Assembly (NCBI RefSeq): GCF_000091325.1
Contig: NC_014012.1
Span: forward strand, 1,550,001 to 1,614,000
Direction: 5' to 3'
DNA length: 64,000 nt
Origin: Shewanella violacea DSS12
GTDB taxonomy: Bacteria; Pseudomonadota; Gammaproteobacteria; Enterobacterales; Shewanellaceae
Below are positions 25,878-36,593 of the stretch, in pieces. The notes under the pieces are model-generated. The model was not told the origin of the DNA. It worked only from the letters and a program-made list of their open reading frames with translations, and ran no database searches. The number at the start of each line of letters is the position of its first letter. The stretch's first letter is position 1. Position numbers and translations under genes: made by a program.

Positions 25878-26498
25878 GTGGAAATTTATAGCACAGAAGA
25901 ACAACAAGTAGATGCTATCAAACAGTTTTGGAAAGATTATGGATCGTCTATCGCTGTAGGTGCCGTAGTTGGTCTAGGTGGTTTATTTGGCTGGAACTAT
26001 TATTCCGATCACCAAATTACACAAGCCGAGTTGGCATCTGAAGCCTTCCAGGCTGTGAGTGCCAGCAATATTTCTGATAACGGTATGTTAACCGCGGCAG
26101 AAAATTTTGCTAAAGATCACAGCCAGAAAGGTTATCAGTCACTGCTTGAGCTGATTGTGGCCAAAGCGGCTGTTGAAGCCGGTGATCTAGAAAAAGCGGA
26201 AGCGACACTGAAAAGCGTCGTTGCCTCTGCACCGGATAAGGGTCTAGTCATGGTTGCGACCATGCGCTTAGCACGCGTTCAAGCGGAGCAAGGCCAAATC
26301 GCAACGGCTATAACTACCTTAAGCCAGGTCTCAGATCCAGCCTTCACGGCACAGAGAGACGAGCTTAAAGGTGATTTTCTGGTGCGTAAAGGGGATGACG
26401 AGCAAGCTAAAGCTGCTTATCAGGCCGCCGTTAAAAACGGTGGCACGAGTGCAAGCCCTGCGCTACAGATGAAATTAGACAATTTGAACAAGGCATAA
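25878..26498 (+). CDS. yfgM: YfgM family TPR membrane protein
   Basis: This 206-residue single-span inner-membrane protein corresponds to YfgM, an ancillary subunit of the SecYEG translocon that works with the periplasmic chaperone PpiD. The N-terminal EIYSTEEQQVDAIKQFWKDYG motif, a membrane span at about 20-38 and periplasmic TPR-like helices (about 50-200) are seen. The start is GTG with GAGGA 9 bp upstream. It lies between hisS and bamB, which fits its role in envelope protein export. Confidence 0.93.
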   Translation: MEIYSTEEQQVDAIKQFWKDYGSSIAVGAVVGLGGLFGWNYYSDHQITQAELASEAFQAVSASNISDNGMLTAAENFAKDHSQKGYQSLLELIVAKAAVEAGDLEKAEATLKSVVASAPDKGLVMVATMRLARVQAEQGQIATAITTLSQVSDPAFTAQRDELKGDFLVRKGDDEQAKAAYQAAVKNGGTSASPALQMKLDNLNKA

Positions 26499-26508
26499 GG
26501 AAACGCCC

Positions 26509-27696
26509 ATGAAGTCTTGGTGCAAAACACTAGTCGCATGTAGTCTGAGCATAGGTTTGTTATCTGCCTGTTCATCTAGCGATGTTGAAGAAGAGCCAAT
26601 AAGCCCACTGCCTAGTATCGAAGCAAGCGTATTTCCTGAAGTAAGCTGGAGTGCGACTGTTGGTAGCGGTGTCGGTGATTATTATTCACGCCTTCGTCCG
26701 GCAGCCAGGTATGACAAGATTTACGTTGCTGATAGATATGGTCAAGTCGTCGCCTTCGATGAAGAGACTGGAGCTAAGGTTTGGAGCAAAGATTTTAGCT
26801 CGGCATTTAAAGATAATATCTTGGCCAAGAACAAAGGCGCTAAACTAGCCGCTGGAGTCACAGTCGCCAGAGACATGGTCTTTATCGGCGGTGAAAGTGG
26901 TCTACTCGGTGCCTTAGATGCAGAAACTGGTGAAAAAGTATGGTCTGCCTTAGCCAGTGGTGAGCTACTTTCAGCCCCAACGGTTGCTGAAGACATAGTA
27001 GTGGTCAATACTAGCTCAGGAAGTTTAGAAGCATTTAAAATCGAAGATGGTGAAAAGTTATGGACTTATAAGTCTAAGCTGCCGACTTTGACTCTTCGCG
27101 GTACAGGTTCAGCTAACTACGAAGCCGGTGGTTTCTTCGTAGGTACTGCCGACGGCAAGATTGCCGTAGTGATCAAAAACAATGGTCAGGCTGCCTGGGA
27201 ACAAGCTATTTACACGCCAAAAGGTGGTAATGAGTTTACCCGTATGTCCGATGTTGATATGCAGCCCTTGGTCGTTGGTAAAAACCTATATGCAGTTAGC
27301 TTTAACGGTAATTTAGTTTCAATGGAGCTTAGAACCGGACGTATTGTTTGGTCGCGTAAGTATTCAAGTTTCCATGAATTAGCTGATTCAGGTGTGAACC
27401 TGTTTCTAGTAGATGACCATAGCCGTATCTATTCAGTAGACAAACGTAATGGTTTAGAGACTTGGAGCAATATTGAATTAACTAATCGTAATTTAACCTC
27501 TCCAGCCGTCTTTAAAGGTTATCTTGTTGTTGGTGACTTTGAGGGTTACCTGCACTTCATAGATAAGTCGACCGGAGAAGTCGTTGGCCGCGTCGAAGTG
27601 GACAGTTCTGGCTTATATAGTCAGCCCTTGGTTGTCGGTGATAGCATTTATGTTCAGACTCGCGGCGGAAAAGTTGCTAGAATAACGCTTCCGTAA
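26509..27696 (+). CDS. bamB: Outer-membrane assembly lipoprotein BamB
   Basis: This 395-residue lipoprotein of the BAM complex has the lipobox LLSAC (C21). The mature protein is an eight-bladed PQQ-type beta-propeller, with repeated blades of the form VYVADRYGQVVAFDEETGAKVW visible along the length (for example near 70, 130, 165, 275 and 340). It follows yfgM after 10 bp, with AAGGAAA before the ATG, and ends in a strong terminator. Confidence 0.97.
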   Translation: MKSWCKTLVACSLSIGLLSACSSSDVEEEPISPLPSIEASVFPEVSWSATVGSGVGDYYSRLRPAARYDKIYVADRYGQVVAFDEETGAKVWSKDFSSAFKDNILAKNKGAKLAAGVTVARDMVFIGGESGLLGALDAETGEKVWSALASGELLSAPTVAEDIVVVNTSSGSLEAFKIEDGEKLWTYKSKLPTLTLRGTGSANYEAGGFFVGTADGKIAVVIKNNGQAAWEQAIYTPKGGNEFTRMSDVDMQPLVVGKNLYAVSFNGNLVSMELRTGRIVWSRKYSSFHELADSGVNLFLVDDHSRIYSVDKRNGLETWSNIELTNRNLTSPAVFKGYLVVGDFEGYLHFIDKSTGEVVGRVEVDSSGLYSQPLVVGDSIYVQTRGGKVARITLP

Positions 27697-27717
27697 GCTT
27701 TATCTGAATTGATATTT

Positions 27718-27748
27718 AGCCCCCGGAAGTTGTTCTGGGGGCTTTTTG
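27718..27748 (+). terminator. Rho-independent terminator after bamB
   Basis: AGCCCCC pairs with GGGGGCT, followed by TTTTTGTG. It ends the hisS-yfgM-bamB unit. Confidence 0.9.
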
Positions 27749-27916
27749 TGTTTAAGTGATTAGTATTAAAGAGTTTGTCGAAAACACTTTATATAAAAAC
27801 CTCACATTAAACACAATAAGCAATATGTAGTATCGGCTTGATCTAGTCTTAAATAGATCAAGATCCGACTTATTGATATTTTATAGATTTGAAAACAGTA
27901 GATTAGAGGCAAAAAA

Positions 27917-29389
27917 ATGATTCCAGTTGTGGCCCTTGTTGGGCGACCCAATGTCGGTAAGTCGACCCTATTTAATCGCCTTACCCGCACCAGAGATGCT
28001 TTGGTTGCCGACTTTCCAGGGCTAACTCGGGATCGTAAATATGGTCGCGCTTCCCTATCAGGCTATGAGTTTATCGTAGTCGATACCGGTGGTATCGATG
28101 GCACCGAAGAGGGCATAGAAGTTCATATGGCCGAACAGTCCTTAGCCGCGATTGAAGAAGCGGATGTGGTTCTGTTTCTCACCGATGCCAGAGCGGGCTT
28201 AACAGCTGCCGACCATGCGATTGCCGATCATCTTCGTCGACGTGATAAGACTACTTTTGTAGTTGCCAACAAGGTAGATGGTATAGATGCCGACTCTGCC
28301 TGTGCCGAGTTTTGGGCCTTAGGCCTGGGTGAGGTCTATCAAATGGCTGCATCACAGGGACGCGGCGTAACCAACATGATTGAGTATGCCCTGGCTCCTT
28401 ATGCCGAGGCGCTCGGCCTGCATCGTAATGATGAAGGTGATATAGAGGTTGAGGAAAGAGAGTACAGCGAAGAAGAAGCCGAAGCCGAGCAGAAGCGTCT
28501 TCAGGATCTACCGATAAAGCTTGCGATTATCGGTAAGCCTAACGTTGGTAAGTCTACCTTGATTAACCGTATCTTGGGTGAAGAGCGTGTGGTCGTATAT
28601 GACTCGCCGGGAACCACTCGAGATAGTATCTATATCCCTATGGAGCGAGAAGGGCGTGAATACGTGCTTATCGATACTGCTGGTGTTCGTCGCCGCAGTA
28701 AAGTCCATGAGACAGTCGAGAAATTTTCTGTCATTAAGACACTTAAAGCAATCGAAGACTGTAATGTGGTGCTATTGATCATCGACGCCCGTGAAGGTAT
28801 TGCAGAGCAAGATCTTGGTTTGTTGGGCTTCGCCCTTAACGCTGGTCGCGCTTTGGTCATTGCCGTCAACAAGTGGGACGGTATCAATCAAGAAATTAAA
28901 GACAGAGTTAAGAGTGAACTGGATCGTCGCCTAGGCTTCATCGATTTTGCTCGCATTCACTTTATCTCAGCACTTCATGGTACTGGTGTTGGTCATCTTT
29001 ATGAGTCGGTAGAAGAAGCTTATGACAGTGCTACGCGCCGCGTAAGTACGTCTATGCTGACACGCATCATGCAGATGGCGCAAGACGATCACCAGCCACC
29101 TTTGGTTAATGGTCGCCGCGTTAAGCTTAAATATGCCCATGCCGGTGGTTACAACCCACCAATCGTGGTGGTTCATGGTAATCAGGTTAAGAAACTTCCG
29201 GATTCCTATAAGCGTTACATGATGAACTACTATCGTCGTTCGCTTAAAGTTATGGGTACGCCTATTCAGGTGCGCTTCCAAGACGGTGCTAACCCGTTTG
29301 AAGGCTTGCACACTAAGAGGCTTACCGTGAGTCAGGAGCGCCGTCGCAAGCGCATGATGAGTCACATCAGAGATAATGATAAGAAATAG
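27917..29389 (+). CDS. der: Ribosome-assembly GTPase Der (EngA)
   Basis: This 490-residue protein has two tandem GTPase domains and acts in 50S subunit maturation. The P-loops are GRPNVGKST (about 8-16) and GKPNVGKST (about 204-212). G3 motifs are DTGG and DTAG, and G4 motifs are NKVD and NKWD. The C-terminal KH-like domain (about 375-470) contains [19 protein letters not shown]. An acidic linker rich in Glu lies between the G domains (about 172-195). Length matches. It has its own 220-bp upstream gap after the bamB terminator. Confidence 0.98.
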   Translation: MIPVVALVGRPNVGKSTLFNRLTRTRDALVADFPGLTRDRKYGRASLSGYEFIVVDTGGIDGTEEGIEVHMAEQSLAAIEEADVVLFLTDARAGLTAADHAIADHLRRRDKTTFVVANKVDGIDADSACAEFWALGLGEVYQMAASQGRGVTNMIEYALAPYAEALGLHRNDEGDIEVEEREYSEEEAEAEQKRLQDLPIKLAIIGKPNVGKSTLINRILGEERVVVYDSPGTTRDSIYIPMEREGREYVLIDTAGVRRRSKVHETVEKFSVIKTLKAIEDCNVVLLIIDAREGIAEQDLGLLGFALNAGRALVIAVNKWDGINQEIKDRVKSELDRRLGFIDFARIHFISALHGTGVGHLYESVEEAYDSATRRVSTSMLTRIMQMAQDDHQPPLVNGRRVKLKYAHAGGYNPPIVVVHGNQVKKLPDSYKRYMMNYYRRSLKVMGTPIQVRFQDGANPFEGLHTKRLTVSQERRRKRMMSHIRDNDKK

Positions 29390-29430
29390 GTTTTAGGGAC
29401 TAGCTTATAGTTCCTAGGATTTAAATGATA

Positions 29431-29466
29431 AGAAGCCAGTTAATTCATTTTAACTGGCTTCTTTTG
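29431..29466 (+). terminator. Rho-independent terminator after der
   Basis: AGAAGCCAGTTA (29431-29442) pairs perfectly with TAACTGGCTTCT (29451-29462), followed by TTT. A second, weaker palindrome with the GTTCCTAGGA core precedes it. Confidence 0.85.
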
Positions 29467-29862
29467 CATATGGAGATGCTTATCCGTGATCGCCAGGGAT
29501 GGTGAAGGAGGGGATTTGCATATGGATATACTTATCCCCGGACTATATGGATGTAGTAGGAGGGGATTTGTATATGGACTTTGGTGCCTTCGAATGAAGG
29601 CTGATTACATTTTTACTTTGGTTCATTTTGTTTTGGTCGTTACTTTTCGTCATTCCGGCAGATATTTTTAGCCGGAATCCAGTGACCTTTACTGTTGGAA
29701 TATGTCATTGAAGGTCGTACCTTCATTCGTTATCTATCGCTTGCAGCCGCATGTAGGCTAGTCGAATCACAAGAAAGTTTGGCCTTATTCGTTCCGATGC
29801 CTTTGTAGGTTTAGCGACAACTCTTTAGTTAACCTGTGTTTATACACTGTATTATTGGCTTT
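29467..29862. repeat. Degenerate intergenic repeats
   Basis: A motif of the form GGAGGGGATTTG(C/T)ATATGGA occurs at about 29507 and 29561, with a partial copy near 29467. CGCCAGGGATGG lies between the copies. Further on, CATTCCGGC...GCCGGAATCC (about 29651-29680) forms an imperfect hairpin of a type I recall being scattered in marine Shewanella genomes. No coding sequence is supported. Confidence 0.55.
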
Positions 29863-30084
29863 TTGCGTATATCTACCGAATTTACATATTCAGTTCACGA
29901 TTTGCTATTGAGAGATAATGAAAAACAGCGTAGATTCAAGCGATTAAAAAATCGTATGCTAGTTCTGTAAGAGCTACGAGGCAAAAAAGTTGGCATTCTC
30001 GTTTTTCCAGAAGGTGTGTTTGGACTCATCATTGAAAGAGTTCATAAATTAGATGCTTGTAAGTATGCAGCTTGGCTGGTCTAA
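29863..30084 (+). pseudogene. Possible gene remnant with in-frame stop
   Basis: One frame from TTG at 29863 to TAA at 30082 reads like a protein, interrupted by a single TAA at 29968: a basic stretch RDNEKQRRFKRLKNRMLVL, then ELRGKKVGILVFPEGVFG and ERVHKLDACKYAAWLV. It is unrecognised. It may be a decayed small gene, and chance cannot be excluded at this length. Confidence 0.3.
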
Positions 30085-30142
30085 CTTGATAAACGCGTAA
30101 TGCGTGTGTACAAATATTATATGCAACATGGAGAGTTTCGTA

Positions 30143-30454
30143 TTGAATCACCTACCTGTTAAAGAAAAAACAGTTTTAGTGTTATGTGTTAGTTTTGCGA
30201 CTTTAATTTTAGTTACTGGGATCTATGACTTTCTGATTGTCGAATTCATTATGAGAGAACTAGTGATGACGATTGGAGTATTTCTTATGCTGTTAAGTGC
30301 AGGTTTAATACCTAAATTGTTCTTCTCACCTTTAACTGATATTTTAAAATCAGAAGGAATCCCTACGGTAGGTAATCCAAGAGTCCAACAATGGCTTTCT
30401 TTATCGGGAGTATGTCTCTGCTCACTTGGTGTAATTTGGAGACTGTGGCTATAA
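30143..30454 (+). CDS. Small hypothetical membrane protein
   Basis: This unrecognised protein of about 103 residues has two, possibly three, hydrophobic segments (VLVLCVSFATLILVTGIYDFLIV; LVMTIGVFLMLLSAGLIP; WLSLSGVCLCSLGVIW), so it is probably an inner-membrane protein. The start chosen is TTG at 30143, 7 bp after GGAGAG. An ATG at 30128 and a GTG at 30104 are in frame but lack ribosome-binding sites. Codon use is AT-rich and the gene stands alone in a repeat-rich gap. No function can be proposed. Confidence 0.55.
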   Translation: MNHLPVKEKTVLVLCVSFATLILVTGIYDFLIVEFIMRELVMTIGVFLMLLSAGLIPKLFFSPLTDILKSEGIPTVGNPRVQQWLSLSGVCLCSLGVIWRLWL

Positions 30455-30658
30455 CAAGGCCATCAAACGTATTCGTAACAGTTTGCTTAGTTCCCCTTCA
30501 CTTTACATATTAGCCAACAATTTAAAGCCTCTTATTGGGGCGTTACCACTAACCTGATTGCCATCCCCTTGCTAATTAAAACCTCAAGGGTTAGCAAAAG
30601 ATAGGACAGCAAAAGATAGAAAAGATCGGACAGGCACATCTTTAAACTAAATGTTTTA
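30455..30658. other. Gene-free stretch before palindromic element
   Basis: No gene is visible on either strand. AGCAAAAGATAG occurs twice close together near 30593-30620. Nothing else stands out. Confidence 0.35.
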
Positions 30659-30785
30659 TCACCACGAAGCGCTTTTCTTCCACGAAGAACACTGGGATAA
30701 GATGACGATCTGCAAAGAATTTAGTTATTGCCTTTCTTCGTGTCCCTCAGTGTGCTCCGTGGTGAATCGCTTTGTTCCGTTTTTA
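30659..30785. repeat. Imperfect palindromic element (about 127 bp)
   Basis: Outer arms TCACCACG (30659-30666) and CGTGGTGA (30778-30785) are complementary. Inner blocks (CACGAAG, CACTGGG against CCCTCAGTG, TTCGTG) also pair imperfectly. The layout resembles a non-coding intergenic repeat, such as ERIC-like elements, not a gene. A 66-codon frame across it is an accident of the palindrome. Confidence 0.55.
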
Positions 30786-31252
30786 ATATGCCTTTTGAGT
30801 AGAGCTAGAGCGAGTGCTCTAGCCAATGGATGTCCCAAAGTGAGTTATTAGCCAATAAACTCAAATCGAAGCAGCACCTTTTTTGAAGCCATAGCTGGTG
30901 TGAACGCGGCTGTGACCTTCGGTATCAGGGTGAAGTATCACATTGTGAAACTCTCTGAGCGAGAGATAGGGATATCGAACTGGCCGTTAAACATGGAAGT
31001 TGTTGGAAACCGCTGAACCCACAGGGATTGTGCTTGAATGATGTCCTATCTAAAAGCCAGTTCAGCATCCTGCTTCTCGTTCGTTAGCTAGAAGCTAGGC
31101 TTCACTCACCGTGTCGCAGAAGCGTTTTCACTTAAGCCTGCTGCAAGCTATAGATACCAATGAAGCTATGCTTACCAGATGACACCAAAATACCTAAGCC
31201 AGCCCAATGAACCCACAACAGATATTTCAGTAACTTGTTATCCGATAAGTTA
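30786..31252. other. Gene-free stretch with a probable dispersed repeat
   Basis: No ORF of substance. CCCACAGGGATTGTGCTTGA, near 31017, resembles a motif I recall as recurrent in Shewanella intergenic DNA, preceded by AACCGCTGAA. The rest is unassigned. Confidence 0.4.
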
Positions 31253-32582
31253 TTACACCACTTTTGATTGAACCTCTCCCTCGAGTAATCGAGTCGTTAG
31301 CATATCCCCGACGCTAACGTCTGAGGCTTTCAGTAACACCTTACCCTTTGAGTCTTGAGTGATGCTGTAACCTCGGCTAAGTGTGGCTAACGGGCTTACG
31401 GTCTGTAGCTGATGAGCACTGACGCTTAGGCTGCTCTCGCTGCTGGCTAATTTCTCTTTGATAGAGTCCTTTAGCCTCGAGGTTAAATAGCTGAGTCTTT
31501 GGCTCTCTAATTCGAGCTTATTTGCAGGCGATTGCTGATTTAAGCGATGGCTCAATTGCTGCTGTTTAAGTGCCAAGCTGGTAAGTTTCTTGTCGATTGC
31601 GGCATCGAGTCTAAATTGCATCTCATCGAAGCTCTGGCCATATTGCTGCAGACGGCGGTTGGGATCTTGTCGTTGCAAACGATGGGTTAAGGTATTCATG
31701 CGGCTGTTGGCTTTGAGCTGATAATGCTGCCAACTCTGTTTGAGCCTTGCGATAAATAACTCGAGTTTCTCCCCCCTTGTTTTCGGCATCTTTAGACAGC
31801 AGCTCGGCGCCAGCCGAAGGAGTTGGGGCTCTCATATCGGCGACATAATCACTGATGGTGGTGTCTATCTCGTGGCCCACAGCTGATATAATAGGCAGAG
31901 CACTATTGTAAATTTCATGGGCAAGCTCTTCACTATTGAAACACCAGAGGTCTTCGAGGGAACCACCGCCTCGGGTCAGCAAGAGTACGTCGACTTCCTG
32001 TCTGGCGTTAGCCATAGCTATGGCGTTACAAATTTGTTGAACAGCAGGTTCTCCCTGTACCTGTGTCGGGTAGATCACCACTTCGATAGATGGGTCACGT
32101 CTGGCTAACACATGGAGTACATCTTTAAGGGCTGCTCCCGTGGCCGAGGTGATGACGCCTATCTTCTGAATATTGGATGGGATAGGGCGTTTGGTGTCGG
32201 CTGCAAATAAGCCTTCAGCCGCCAGCTTCATCTTCAGTGCTTCATATTGCTGAGCAAGCAGACCGTCTCCCGCTGGGAGCATGGACTCTATGATGAGTTG
32301 GTAGTCGCCTCTGGGTTCATAGACACTGATGGAACCTTTAACCAGTACTTGTTGACCGTTAATGGGTTTGAAGGTCACAGAGCGGTTGCGCCCCTTGAAC
32401 ATGGCACAGCGAACTTGTGCCTGGTTATCTTTGAGGGTCAGGTACCAATGTCCGGAACCTGGGGCTGCGAAGTTTGAAATTTCGGCATTTAGCCATATTT
32501 TACCCAGCTCGCCTTCCAGAAGTTGACGAACTTCTCCGTTGAGGCGTGAAACGGTATAAACATTATTTTTTGGTGTTTTCAT
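31253..32582 (-). CDS. xseA: Exodeoxyribonuclease VII large subunit, frameshifted
   Basis: XseA is the catalytic large subunit of exonuclease VII, which degrades single-stranded DNA. The first frame (32582 to about 31777) holds the N-terminal OB fold and most of the catalytic domain ([85 protein letters not shown]). Coding then moves to another frame ([21 protein letters not shown]... to [16 protein letters not shown]) ending at 31253. The break falls in a run of six G (31771-31776, C on the plus strand). Five G would restore one protein of about 443 residues, the normal length. Sequencing error, a real mutation or slippage are all possible. Confidence 0.93.
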
Positions 32583-32622
32583 AGAGATTTCGCAGCTAAG
32601 GGCACTTTTTTACTATTTTCCA

Positions 32623-32651
32623 TTTACCAAGGCCAATATGCAAGGTATAAT
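32623..32651 (+). promoter_or_regulatory. Candidate guaB promoter
   Basis: A perfect TATAAT at 32646-32651, 49 bp before the guaB start, with weak TTTACC at 17 bp upstream. xseA runs divergently from 32582. Confidence 0.5.
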
Positions 32652-32700
32652 CTCGCCGCAATATTTCACTAGAAACTCACTCTATTTTGGGGATGTTGCC

Positions 32701-34173
32701 ATGCTACGTTTAAAAAAAGAAGCGCTCACTTTTGATGATGTGTTACTTGTTCCTGCACACTCGACCGTACTCCCTAATACCGCCGTTCTCAAGACTCGTC
32801 TTACTAATAAAATAGAACTCAACACACCTATTGTGTCTGCAGCCATGGATACCGTGACTGAAGCTCGTTTGGCTATTGCCATCGCACAGGAAGGTGGTTT
32901 AGGTTTTATTCATAAAAATATGACCATTGAGCAACAGGCCGAAGAAGTCCGTCAAGTTAAGATTTACGAAGCAGGTATTGTTCAACAACCTGTGACCGTA
33001 ACACCTACTACGACACTGGCCGACCTTAAGATTCTGACTAAGAAGAATGGCTTCGCCGGTTATCCGGTTGTCAATGATGCCAATGAGCTTGTCGGTATCA
33101 TCACAGGCCGTGATGTACGCTTTATCACTGACTGGACCCGTACCGTCGATCAGGTTATGACACCTAAAGATCGTTTGGTTACTGTAGCTGAAGGCACTAA
33201 GCTGGATGAAGTACAGAAATTGATGCACTCTCATAGAGTTGAGAAAGTTCTGGTTGTCGATGCTAACTTTAAGCTTAAGGGTCTTATCACAGTAAAAGAT
33301 TTCCAAAAAGCCGAACAAAAACCTAATGCCTGTAAAGATGAGCTAGGCCGCCTTCGCGTTGGCGCTGCAGTTGGTGCAGGCCCTGGTAACGAACTGCGTG
33401 TCGATGCACTGGTTATTGCTGGTGTTGACGTTCTGCTAATTGATTCATCACATGGTCATTCAGAAGGCGTACTTCAGCGCATTCGTGACACTCGTGCTAA
33501 ATACCCTGATCTACAGATTGTTGGTGGCAACGTGGCGACAGCCGAAGGTGCATTGGCACTGGTTGAAGCTGGTGTGAACGCCGTCAAGGTGGGTATCGGT
33601 CCTGGATCTATCTGTACTACTCGAATCGTTACCGGTGTGGGTGTTCCTCAGATCACCGCCGTTTCCGATGCAGCCGAAGCCATTAAGCATTTAGATATTC
33701 CTGTCATTGCCGATGGCGGTATCCGTTTCTCAGGTGATCTGGCTAAAGCCTTAGCCGCTGGTGCTTCATGCATCATGGCAGGTTCTATGTTTGCCGGCAC
33801 CGATGAAGCGCCGGGCGAGACTGAACTACACAATGGCCGTACCTATAAGTCATACCGAGGTATGGGTTCTTTGGGTGCCATGAACCAAACACAAGGTTCA
33901 TCGGACCGTTACTTCCAGAGTGACAATGCTGCCGATAAGTTAGTGCCAGAAGGTATTGAAGGCCGCGTTGCTTATAAGGGCAAACTTAAAGAGATCATTC
34001 ACCAGTATATGGGCGGTCTACGTTCATGTATGGGTTTGACAGGTTGCGGTACGATTAAAGAGCTGAATGAAAAAGCCGAGTTTGTGAAGATCACTTCTGC
34101 TGGCATGGGCGAGTCCCATGTACATGATGTGACTATCAGCAAAGAAGCACCTAACTACAGCCGAGGTTCATAA
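32701..34173 (+). CDS. guaB: IMP dehydrogenase
   Basis: This 490-residue enzyme oxidises IMP to XMP, the committed step to GTP. The TIM barrel carries catalytic Cys305 in GPGSICTTR, the GGIRFSGD phosphate site and the flap [14 protein letters not shown] pair is inserted at about 93-200 ([48 protein letters not shown]). The chosen ATG at 32701 has GGGGA at 6 bp and matches the family start [16 protein letters not shown] longer frame from 32638 overlaps the promoter. It is followed by guaA after 145 bp. Confidence 0.98.
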   Translation: MLRLKKEALTFDDVLLVPAHSTVLPNTAVLKTRLTNKIELNTPIVSAAMDTVTEARLAIAIAQEGGLGFIHKNMTIEQQAEEVRQVKIYEAGIVQQPVTVTPTTTLADLKILTKKNGFAGYPVVNDANELVGIITGRDVRFITDWTRTVDQVMTPKDRLVTVAEGTKLDEVQKLMHSHRVEKVLVVDANFKLKGLITVKDFQKAEQKPNACKDELGRLRVGAAVGAGPGNELRVDALVIAGVDVLLIDSSHGHSEGVLQRIRDTRAKYPDLQIVGGNVATAEGALALVEAGVNAVKVGIGPGSICTTRIVTGVGVPQITAVSDAAEAIKHLDIPVIADGGIRFSGDLAKALAAGASCIMAGSMFAGTDEAPGETELHNGRTYKSYRGMGSLGAMNQTQGSSDRYFQSDNAADKLVPEGIEGRVAYKGKLKEIIHQYMGGLRSCMGLTGCGTIKELNEKAEFVKITSAGMGESHVHDVTISKEAPNYSRGS

Positions 34174-34318
34174 CTTAGTTTTGTACCTTGGTTTAGAAAC
34201 GGGCGGCGAGAGTCGCCAGTTTTAATACCAGGCCCCCATTTATGCCGATCTTAGTTTAGTTAACTAGTGTTAAATTAAGATTGATACCGAAAATTAGATA
34301 AACAAATAAAGGTTCCCC

Positions 34319-35896
34319 ATGAGCAATATTCATGAGCATAAGATACTGATCTTAGATTTTGGATCTCAGTACACTCAACTCATCGCCCGTCGTATTCGTG
34401 AGATAGGCGTTTACTGTGAGCTATGGGCTTGGGATGTGAGTGAAGAGCAGATTAAAGGTTTTGCTCCAAACGGTATTATCCTGGCCGGTGGCCCTGAGAG
34501 TGTTACAGAGAAAGATTCCCCCCGTGCACCTGAATACGTCTTCAATGCAGGCGTTCCAGTACTTGGGATCTGCTACGGTATGCAGACCATGTCTGAGCAG
34601 CTTGGTGGCAAGGTAATTCAAGGTGTTGGCGAAGGTGAATTTGGTTACGCTCAGGTAGAGGTTCAAACCAATTCGGCTCTGTTTAAGAGCATAGAAGACG
34701 CAGTCAGTGAAACTGGCAAGCCACTTCTAGATGTGTGGATGAGCCACGGCGATAAGGTTTCTGAAATCCCTGAAGGATTCGTCAGCGTTGCCAAGACTGA
34801 TACTTGTCCGTTTGCTGCTATGGCAAATGAAGATAAAAAGTTCTACGGTGTGCAGTTCCACCCTGAAGTGACTCATACCCGTCAGGGCAAGCGTATGCTT
34901 GAACACTTCGCATTAGATATTTGTCAATGTGAAGCAAACTGGAAGTCAGCTTCCATCATTGAGAATGCGATTGCTAGTCTTAAGCAACAGATTGGTGATG
35001 ATGAAGTCATCTTAGGTCTGTCAGGCGGCGTCGATTCATCGGTTGTTGCCATGTTGCTGCACCGCGCTATCGGTGACAAGCTAACCTGTGTATTCGTCGA
35101 TAACGGTCTGCTGCGTCTCAATGAAGCCGAGCAAGTGATGGATATGTTTGGTGATCACTTTGGATTGAAGATAATTCATGTGAATGCTGAAAACCGTTTC
35201 CTCGATGCCATGAAAGGTGAGGCTGAACCAGAAGCCAAGCGTAAGATTATTGGCCGTGTGTTTGTCGAGATATTCGATGAAGAGTCTAAGAAATGTGCTA
35301 ACGCTAAATGGCTTGCTCAAGGAACCATTTATCCAGATGTTATTGAGTCTGCCGGTAGTGCCACGGGTAAAGCTCATGTGATCAAGTCACACCATAACGT
35401 AGGCGGACTGCCTGATGATATGGATCTAGGCCTTGTTGAGCCACTGCGTGAATTGTTTAAAGATGAAGTGCGTAAGATAGGTCTTGAACTGGGTCTGCCA
35501 TACGACATGCTTTACCGTCATCCATTTCCTGGACCGGGTCTAGGTGTTCGCGTACTTGGTGAAGTAAAGAAAGAGTTCTGTGATCTGCTACGTCTTGCCG
35601 ATGCTATCTTTATTGAAGAGTTGCATAAAGCCGACCTTTATAACAAGGTCAGCCAAGCATTTACTGTGTTCCTACCAGTACGCTCTGTTGGGGTGATGGG
35701 CGATGGCCGTAAATATGACTGGGTGGTTTCATTGCGTGCAGTGGAAACCATTGACTTCATGACGGCCAATTGGGCTCATCTTCCTTATGACTTTTTAGGC
35801 CTAGTGTCTAACCGTATCATCAATGAAATCGATGGTATCTCACGAGTTGTTTACGATATTTCGGGTAAGCCACCTGCAACTATCGAATGGGAATAA
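34319..35896 (+). CDS. guaA: GMP synthase (glutamine-hydrolysing)
   Basis: This 525-residue enzyme aminates XMP to GMP. The N-terminal class I glutamine amidotransferase has Cys85 (GICYGMQ) and FHPEVTHT. The ATP pyrophosphatase domain has the PP-loop LSGGVDSSV (about 232-240). The C-terminal dimerisation domain ends in the conserved [15 protein letters not shown] precedes the ATG. It pairs with guaB, and a small hairpin in the 145-bp gap (GGCGGC-GAGA-GTCGCC) may partly uncouple them. It ends in a strong terminator. Confidence 0.98.
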   Translation: MSNIHEHKILILDFGSQYTQLIARRIREIGVYCELWAWDVSEEQIKGFAPNGIILAGGPESVTEKDSPRAPEYVFNAGVPVLGICYGMQTMSEQLGGKVIQGVGEGEFGYAQVEVQTNSALFKSIEDAVSETGKPLLDVWMSHGDKVSEIPEGFVSVAKTDTCPFAAMANEDKKFYGVQFHPEVTHTRQGKRMLEHFALDICQCEANWKSASIIENAIASLKQQIGDDEVILGLSGGVDSSVVAMLLHRAIGDKLTCVFVDNGLLRLNEAEQVMDMFGDHFGLKIIHVNAENRFLDAMKGEAEPEAKRKIIGRVFVEIFDEESKKCANAKWLAQGTIYPDVIESAGSATGKAHVIKSHHNVGGLPDDMDLGLVEPLRELFKDEVRKIGLELGLPYDMLYRHPFPGPGLGVRVLGEVKKEFCDLLRLADAIFIEELHKADLYNKVSQAFTVFLPVRSVGVMGDGRKYDWVVSLRAVETIDFMTANWAHLPYDFLGLVSNRIINEIDGISRVVYDISGKPPATIEWE

Positions 35897-35919
35897 TTTA
35901 CACTTAGGTGTAAAATAGA

Positions 35920-35941
35920 AAGGCGCTTCGGCGCCTTTTTT
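35920..35941 (+). terminator. Rho-independent terminator after guaA
   Basis: AAGGCGC-TTCG-GCGCCTT with a stable UUCG tetraloop, followed by TTTT. A second small stem, TTACAC-TTAG-GTGTAA, lies just before it. Confidence 0.9.
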
Positions 35942-35985
35942 GTTCCTTGAAAAAGGACGTTACTTATTACCTGGTGGAATTTCCC

Positions 35986-36549
35986 TTGTCTGAGCAAAAA
36001 CAAGATACGCAAGAGCAGCCTGATGGCGACGATTCACAGTTGGCATTAGATCAACACTTTATGTCAATGGCGATGGAGATGGCTCATAAAGCCGAAGCGG
36101 TTGGTGAGGTGCCTGTTGGGGCCGTATTAGTTAAACATGGACAGGTCATCAGTGCGGGTTTTAATTACTGTATTGGGTTACATGATCCTTCGGCCCATGC
36201 CGAGATGCAGTGTTTGCGTCAGGCTGGCAAGGTGACCGAAAATTATCGTCTACTAGACACCACTCTCTACGTCACCTTAGAGCCATGCGCCATGTGCGCC
36301 GGCGCTATGGTCCATTCTCGTATTGCACGCCTAGTTTTTGGTGCAAAAGATGAGAAAACAGGGGCTGCAGGAACCGTGATCGACCTGGTGAGACACCCAG
36401 ATTTTAATCATCAGCTGCAGGTTAGCGACGGGGTGTTAGCCGATGAATGCAGTGAACAGTTGAGTCAGTTTTTCAGGCGTCGCCGCAAAGAGAAGAAAGA
36501 GCAGAGGAAGCTAGAGAAAAGGCTTGAGGCAGAGAAAAGCAAATTATAG
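35986..36549 (+). CDS. tadA: tRNA-specific adenosine deaminase
   Basis: TadA deaminates A34 of tRNA-Arg(ACG) to inosine. The catalytic zinc signature is present: HAE in DPSAHAEMQ, and PCAMC in LEPCAMCAGAMVHSRI. The chosen TTG start at 35986 gives about 187 residues and has GGTGGA at 7 bp. The longer frame from TTG 35947 begins inside the guaA terminator's T-run without a ribosome-binding site. The C-terminus has a highly charged tail (RRRRKEKKEQRKLEKRLEAEKSKL) longer than in E. coli. Confidence 0.93.
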   Translation: MSEQKQDTQEQPDGDDSQLALDQHFMSMAMEMAHKAEAVGEVPVGAVLVKHGQVISAGFNYCIGLHDPSAHAEMQCLRQAGKVTENYRLLDTTLYVTLEPCAMCAGAMVHSRIARLVFGAKDEKTGAAGTVIDLVRHPDFNHQLQVSDGVLADECSEQLSQFFRRRRKEKKEQRKLEKRLEAEKSKL

Positions 36550-36563
36550 GCGATTAAGCTTAA

Positions 36564-36593
36564 GTGTTTACCTATTCTGACAAGGGTAAACAC
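36564..36593. terminator. Inverted repeat between convergent tadA and mltF
   Basis: GTGTTTACC (36564-36572) and GGTAAACAC (36585-36593) are a perfect 9-bp inverted repeat with a 12-nt loop and no T-run. The 200 bp that follow up to mltF contain no credible gene. Confidence 0.5.

Noticed and set aside
29486..29671. 61-codon ORF
   Set aside because: It runs through the degenerate intergenic repeats after the der terminator.
30651..30851. 66-codon ORF
   Set aside because: It coincides with the imperfect palindromic element and its composition reflects that repeat.
31253..31789. Separate 178-residue protein
   Set aside because: It is the C-terminal half of XseA displaced by a single-base frameshift, not an independent gene.
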